From assembly GCF_021390515.1 (NCBI RefSeq), contig NZ_JAJUXI010000003.1:124001-188000 (forward strand): a stretch of DNA of 64,000 bases. Reading direction: 5' to 3'. The translations under genes and the position numbers were made by a program. Below, one piece after another: positions 60,701 through 64,000 of this stretch. The notes below the pieces were generated by a model. The model saw only the letters and a list, made by a program, of their open reading frames with translations, searched no databases and was not told the origin of the DNA. The first letter of the stretch is position 1; each line of letters begins with the position of its first letter. This stretch comes from Dyadobacter sp. CY326 (lineage in GTDB: Bacteria > Bacteroidota > Bacteroidia > Cytophagales > Spirosomataceae).

Positions 60701-61156
60701 AAAATCCAGCCGAGGGGTTTGAAACCCGTTGAAAAAACAATTGCATTCAGCAATCCGGTTGTACATTCCGAGAATGTGTTCCTTGGCCGCAAAATCCTCG
60801 TTGCCGATGACGATATGCGCAACATTTTTGCATTAAGCGCTGTGCTGGAAGAGGCGGGTTTCAAAATCGAGATTGCGACTAACGGCCGTGAAGCGATTAC
60901 AAAGTTAGAAGACACACCGGAAATTGACCTCGTTTTAATGGATGTGATGATGCCCGAAATGGACGGCATTGAAGCTACAAAGCAAATCAGACAAGTAAAT
61001 AAGTGGCAAAACTTGCCGATTATAGCGGTTACAGCCAAGGCAATGCAGGGCGACAGAGAACAATGTCTCGCGGCTGGCGCAAACGACTATATTTCCAAGC
61101 CAGTTGATGTTGATAAACTTCTATCATTGATTAAAGTATGGTTGCATTCTGCATAG
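57701..61156 (+). CDS. Hybrid histidine kinase: CHASE3-GAF-HK with three receiver domains
   Basis: A 1151-residue membrane sensor. The ATG at 57701 is used (a TTG lies 5 codons upstream). TM1 is ~18-38. A CHASE3-type helical periplasmic domain (~40-190; SVRSQLLAAESNVRGFALT) follows, then TM2 at ~194-215. A GAF domain (~247-407) and a long coiled coil (~410-495; EELESQQEELRVTNEELMRQ) link to the kinase: His508 in MSHELRTPLNSIL, and HATPase boxes NAVKFTAAPGTVSL, DTGIGIAPEKQ and GGTGLGLSIS. Three receivers carry Asp807, Asp931 and Asp1081 (IILDMHLPDVSG, IILDIRLSDMSG, LMDVMMPEMDG). The next genes are CheR and CheB. The signal and output are unknown. Confidence 0.93.
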   Translation: MASQFSAISTFMRITFQQQVLSGIIFSIVLVIVVGITSFDAIVTQQENAGWVNHTMEVMQRSKSVRSQLLAAESNVRGFALTSNVTFENNYRAAIDDVWSELDGMRKLVQDNKHQIARLDSLSPLIQLRLDLMAQQYELLKSGNYKADTVKSIILKGKILSSQIDFRFKQIENEEEGLLAGREQKAAESSARAKRYILFGTLAFMLVVFMLLYFIRRAYFAQLASESETTKANRQLEQLAVEDQEKNWILNAAVDLASAIRGEPTQKELATRLLGKLMDVTDSLVGVMYVRERTGNVLQLASSYGTDGSAKAPTEIVLGEGILGQMAMDQVGLKKVNVTPDYFKIKSSTGSTDPATLYLRTISFEGEVMAVIEIGYLNDPGEKVGKLLNMMSDNVAVALTAANARQTTRELLDKTQLQAEELESQQEELRVTNEELMRQTTLLQVSEEELRVQQEELKQINTELEEKAFMLEEQKSTIEGARDQIQIKADELEKSGRFKSEFLANMSHELRTPLNSILILSRILGENKGERLNEEQQRYASVIFNSGNDLLTLINDILDLAKVESGKIELVYEHVKTELLLSEIRNTFQKIAENKGLNLKIEKAPSCPDTLFVDQMRLLQIIRNLVSNAVKFTAAPGTVSLNIKQEGEFLFFEVSDTGIGIAPEKQQSIFEAFQQADGSTSRKYGGTGLGLSISRELTNLFKGSISLKSEAGVGSTFTLKIPIQSLAEHGEQAVNAEPVKVETFTKPSPVHVNGQDYRLLLIEDDSIFAADMSEKARDSGFEVIVAETGEKALELVQTFRPTAIILDMHLPDVSGDELLKTLKSDIRTRNIPVHTISSGSYLNMEMVKEGAIGFMQKPVDARSAESIFGLLKLESGKAEKQKILLIEDDQYQSKYLGDFLTENNIFVLYAFTGAEALSILNAQSVDGIILDIRLSDMSGLDLLDQIKKNPQWDALPVVVNTAEDLDQTDLTRVMKYAHPVVMKTKKSNERLLDEVKLFLKKIQPRGLKPVEKTIAFSNPVVHSENVFLGRKILVADDDMRNIFALSAVLEEAGFKIEIATNGREAITKLEDTPEIDLVLMDVMMPEMDGIEATKQIRQVNKWQNLPIIAVTAKAMQGDREQCLAAGANDYISKPVDVDKLLSLIKVWLHSA

Positions 61157-61159
61157 TTT

Positions 61160-61975
61160 ATGGTAAGCATTGAATATGTCCAGCTTGAAGAACTGATCGT
61201 CCGGATCCGCGAGATTTCCGGTTTCGATTTTTCGGGTTATGCGCGGCCTTCGCTGCTCCGGCGTGCGGGCCGTTATCTTGCCAAATATGACATGGACCTG
61301 GACATGCTCCTGGCACACATTGAACCAGGCGGCAGAATCGTATATGAGCTGATCCAGGAACTCACCGTCAATTATTCCGAAATGTTCCGTGATCCGGATT
61401 ATTTCAAGCGCGTGCAAACGGAGGTTTTCGGTTATCTCGAATCTTATCCTGCATTGCGGTTTTGGGTGGCTGGCTGCGCGTCGGGAGAGGAAGCATTTTC
61501 GATGGCTATCCTGCTTAAAGAAGCCAATTTGCTTGGCCGATCGCTCATTTACGCGACCGATTTGAGCAATAAGGTGCTGACGTCTGCAAGAGAAGGCGTC
61601 TTTACATTGGGAAGCACCCGCACGTTTTCTGAAAACTACATTTTAGCAGGCGGAAAGCAATCATTATCAGACTATTATCATGTCGCCTACAACAAGGCAA
61701 TCATCGCTCCGGAGCTGCGTAAGAACATTGTTTTTTCCCTGCACGACCTCACTGGCGACGGCGTTTTCAATGAGTTTCAATTCATCAGCTGCCGCAATGT
61801 GATGATCTATTTTACGCTGGAACTCAGGCAGCGCGTGTTCAAGCTTTTGTACGAAAGTCTGAGCATGTTAGGCTATTTATGCCTCGGAAAACGGGAAACA
61901 TTGCGTTACTCGGGCCTGGAATCGCATTTCAAAGTGATCGACAGTTCATTGAACATTTACCAAAAAATCAAATGA
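61160..61975 (+). CDS. CheR-type protein-glutamate methyltransferase
   Basis: A 271-residue CheR-family enzyme that methylates glutamate side chains of receptor-type proteins using SAM. An N-terminal helical domain (EELIVRIREISGFDFSGYARPSLLRRAGRYL, ~10-40) precedes the catalytic domain: TVNYSEMFRDPDYFKRV (~69-85), the SAM motif FWVAGCASGEEAFSMAILL (~100-118), IYATDLSN (~130-137) and ISCRNVMIYF (~209-218). It starts 3 bases after the hybrid kinase stop and overlaps the CheB gene by 4 bases. With no chemoreceptor or CheA nearby, its protein substrate is unclear; the kinase's own coiled-coil region is one possibility. Confidence 0.92.
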   Translation: MVSIEYVQLEELIVRIREISGFDFSGYARPSLLRRAGRYLAKYDMDLDMLLAHIEPGGRIVYELIQELTVNYSEMFRDPDYFKRVQTEVFGYLESYPALRFWVAGCASGEEAFSMAILLKEANLLGRSLIYATDLSNKVLTSAREGVFTLGSTRTFSENYILAGGKQSLSDYYHVAYNKAIIAPELRKNIVFSLHDLTGDGVFNEFQFISCRNVMIYFTLELRQRVFKLLYESLSMLGYLCLGKRETLRYSGLESHFKVIDSSLNIYQKIK

Positions 61976-62562
61976 ACGGGATTGCAGATAAATCACTCAG
62001 TCTTGTGCTCATCGGCGGATCTTCCGGAAGCTTTGTGATTTTTGAAGACATTCTAAAATTGCTGCGTAGTCCGATTTCTTTTGCATTGATCTTCGTGTTG
62101 CACCGCGGCAAATCCAGTTTATCCGTTCTGCCTGATTTGTTCAAATCAAAAACCGACGTTTTCATGAGCGAGCCGCACCACCTGGACACCATTGAGCCGA
62201 ACAGCGTTTACTTCGCGGTTCCGGATTATCACTTGCTGATCGGGAACGATTACCGGTTTTATTTCGACGTTTCCCAGCCTGATTTTTTCTCCCGTCCTTC
62301 TATCAATGCCACATTCATTTCCGCAGCGCAGTCCGGCATTCCGGTGAAAGCCGCCATGCTTTTTTCAGGATCAAGTCCTGACGGAGCCGCAGGAATGCAG
62401 ATGTTGGCCGAAATGGGCGTCCCGACCTATGTTCAAAACCCGGATTTTGCAGAGTTTCCGCGCATGCCGCAGGAGGCGCTGTTAAAAAATCAAAACCATA
62501 AACTGTTGCCAAAGACCAATTTTTACAAAACGATCAGCGACATACTTTACAGCATTAATTAG
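61972..62562 (+). CDS. CheB-type methylesterase without receiver domain
   Basis: A 196-residue protein-glutamate methylesterase consisting only of the catalytic domain. The ATG at 61972 overlaps the CheR stop (ATGA) and begins MNGIADKSLSLVLIGGSSGS. Catalytic triad candidates are Ser17 (IGGSSGS), His43 (FVLHRGK) and Asp136 (FSGSSPDGAAGM), aligned with the CheB Ser/His/Asp triad. The N-terminal receiver domain of standard CheB is absent, so control must come from elsewhere, perhaps the receivers of the flanking kinases. The next kinase starts directly at the base after its stop. Confidence 0.92.
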   Translation: MNGIADKSLSLVLIGGSSGSFVIFEDILKLLRSPISFALIFVLHRGKSSLSVLPDLFKSKTDVFMSEPHHLDTIEPNSVYFAVPDYHLLIGNDYRFYFDVSQPDFFSRPSINATFISAAQSGIPVKAAMLFSGSSPDGAAGMQMLAEMGVPTYVQNPDFAEFPRMPQEALLKNQNHKLLPKTNFYKTISDILYSIN

Positions 62563-64000
62563 ATGGAAAATACAAAAATTCTGCTGCTCGACGACCGGGA
62601 AGAAAATCTGATTTCCCTAAAAGCAATTCTCAATCGAGCTGACATTGAAATTTATGCAACCACGTCTGCCAACGAAGCGCTGCGCATTGTTTGGGAAAAC
62701 GAAATTGCCGTGGCGCTCGTCGATGTTCAAATGCCGGGAATGGATGGATTTGAATTTGCAGAAACGCTGCTTTCCAATCCAAAGACCAGGGAAATTCTGA
62801 TCGTTTTTGTAACCGCTATTTCAAAAGAGACTACTTATGCCGTTCGCGGACTGAAAACGGGTGCAATAGATTATTTGTATAAACCACTCGATCCATACAT
62901 TACCAATGCCAAAGTCGATTCGCTGATCAAGCTGGCGCGGAGTCAAAAGGAGATTCGTGACAAGAATAAATTGCTTGAAAATTACGCGACGATCATCCTT
63001 AATTCTCCTGACATTATCGCCACGGTCGAGCCGGAAACGGGGAACATTATTTCGATAAATCCATCCGTGCAAACCATCTTGGGGCTTGCGCCGGCAACTT
63101 TGCTTGGCGTAACCATCCTGGACCTGCTCGTCGATCCCGTCAACTCCTCGTTGAGAGAAGTGTTGGTTAATAAAACCTATGTTGGCGGCGAAACGATCGT
63201 GGTGGAAGACCGGTTTTTCGGACGGCTGCGGTTGCCCGTTTGGCTTGAACTTCGTATAATGTTTAAAAACAGGCTGCTTTTTGTCAATTTGCACGATGTC
63301 GAAAAGCGCAAAGCACACGAGCGGGCATTGATAGATGCGCAAAGTCAGGCCGAGAAGGCTCGGAAGGTTAAGGAGGCATTTTTGGCAAATATGAGCCACG
63401 AAATCCGCACACCGCTCAATGGGATTATTGGTTTGGGAAACCTTTTATCGGCCACGCAATTAGACGAATCACAACGTGATTTAATTGGCATGCTACGCCA
63501 GTCTTCCGGCTCGCTGCTGAACATTCTCAACGACATTCTGGACATTTCCAAAATCGACGAAGGCAAGTTTTCGATCATTCCTTCGTCAACGGATCTGCGC
63601 GTTTTGGGCAAAGGCATCATTGATCTCATGAAATTCAAGGCCGATGAGAAGAATTTGAAACTGATCCTGACCATCGACAGCAATCTTCCCGAATGTGTGA
63701 TGGCCGACGGCATGCGATTGAATCAGATATTGCTTAACCTCATCGGCAATGCTCTGAAATTCACATCGGCCGGACATGTTGAGTTCAAGATTCAGCAGGT
63801 TTCTCAAACACAATTCGGACATAAGATTAAGTTTGCCGTGGAAGACACAGGCATAGGCTTATCCGATGACCAGATTTCGAATATATTTTCAGAATATGGA
63901 CAGGCATCCGAGAACACTTCGCACCAATATGGCGGCACGGGTTTGGGACTCACCATCTCGCAAAAACTGGTCCGTTTGATGGGCAGTGAACTTGAAGTCA
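62563..64000 (+). CDS. REC-PAS-histidine kinase hybrid (3' end cut by window edge)
   Basis: A cytoplasmic sensor kinase of which 479 codons are visible; the frame is open at the right edge. The ATG immediately follows the CheB stop codon. The N-terminal receiver starts MENTKILLLDDREENLISL, with phospho-acceptor Asp54 in VALVDVQMPGMDGFEF and the Lys of IDYLYKPLDPYI. A PAS domain spans about 142-245 (ENYATIILNSPDIIATVEPETGNIISINPSVQTILG). The kinase has His279 in FLANMSHEIRTPLNGI, an N-box NLIGNALKFTSAGHVEF, a G1 box VEDTGIGLSDDQ and a GGTGLGLTIS box near the edge. Further receiver or Hpt domains may follow outside the window. There is no TM segment. Confidence 0.93.
   Translation, partial: MENTKILLLDDREENLISLKAILNRADIEIYATTSANEALRIVWENEIAVALVDVQMPGMDGFEFAETLLSNPKTREILIVFVTAISKETTYAVRGLKTGAIDYLYKPLDPYITNAKVDSLIKLARSQKEIRDKNKLLENYATIILNSPDIIATVEPETGNIISINPSVQTILGLAPATLLGVTILDLLVDPVNSSLREVLVNKTYVGGETIVVEDRFFGRLRLPVWLELRIMFKNRLLFVNLHDVEKRKAHERALIDAQSQAEKARKVKEAFLANMSHEIRTPLNGIIGLGNLLSATQLDESQRDLIGMLRQSSGSLLNILNDILDISKIDEGKFSIIPSSTDLRVLGKGIIDLMKFKADEKNLKLILTIDSNLPECVMADGMRLNQILLNLIGNALKFTSAGHVEFKIQQVSQTQFGHKIKFAVEDTGIGLSDDQISNIFSEYGQASENTSHQYGGTGLGLTISQKLVRLMGSELEV

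Overview
The window looks like a chromosomal segment of a Gram-negative member of the Bacteroidota, most likely order Cytophagales and Dyadobacter-like. The supporting signs are a SusD-type lipoprotein followed by a DUF3823 protein, TonB receptors of the Bacteroidota barrel type, a C-terminal type IX secretion sorting domain, carboxynorspermidine decarboxylase, long-form HisG, and several TAnnTTTG promoter boxes, which are the Bacteroidota -7 element. Genus-level placement is inference. No rRNA, tRNA, CRISPR array, integrase or insertion sequence was seen.

Layout. 1-3.6 kb is the end of a glycan-utilisation locus: SusD (cut by the left edge), a DUF3823 lipoprotein, a mosaic of palindromes and 15-bp tandem repeats, and a GH71/99-like lipoprotein. 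3.7-6.2 kb holds a large membrane-spanning Kelch sensor fused to a cytoplasmic SARP-like DNA-binding region. 6.4-9.7 kb is a TonB-receptor operon. 9.8-11.7 kb encodes an exported ChbG-type deacetylase and a Tat-exported NIF3-like protein. 11.8-18.9 kb is a tight plus-strand operon: a planctomycete-type cytochrome c/DUF1549/DUF1553 protein, a DUF1501 protein, a lipoprotein, and an M64 peptidase with a T9SS tail. 19-20 kb holds an orphan ParA with a small partner. 20.3-22.5 kb holds an MFS exporter, a small protein and a TetR regulator with a probable operator.

22.5-28.9 kb, all on the minus strand, is the accessory-looking part. A PD-(D/E)XK-like protein, an antitoxin/PIN-toxin pair and an M.TaqI-like adenine methyltransferase form one run. 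Upstream lie a small multi-pass membrane protein and a three-gene set consisting of a cytoplasmic coiled-coil protein, a two-TM coiled-coil protein and a membrane-anchored Ppx/GppA-like ASKHA protein. These two neighbouring groups are the best candidates for an undescribed system (defence and envelope stress are the working guesses).

29-48 kb is mostly housekeeping and metabolism: a sugar isomerase-like protein, an MFS transporter, an S12 serine hydrolase, small exported proteins, bestrophin, a DEDDh exonuclease, nspC, a PIG-L deacetylase, pyrG, yidC, a receptor-fold lipoprotein activator-like protein, hemL, a GT2 glycosyltransferase and a methyltransferase. 48.4-53.6 kb carries a 49-codon gene, hisS and hisGDC. 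54.2-57.6 kb is an AddA/RecB-like helicase whose C-terminal nuclease motif appears to be lost. 57.7-64 kb is a signalling cluster: a hybrid kinase with three receiver domains, CheR, a receiver-less CheB, and a second REC-PAS-kinase cut by the right edge. No chemoreceptor or CheA is present.

Where the first long reading frame begins at TTG or GTG but a better ATG or signal peptide lies just downstream, the downstream start was used and this is stated in the entry.
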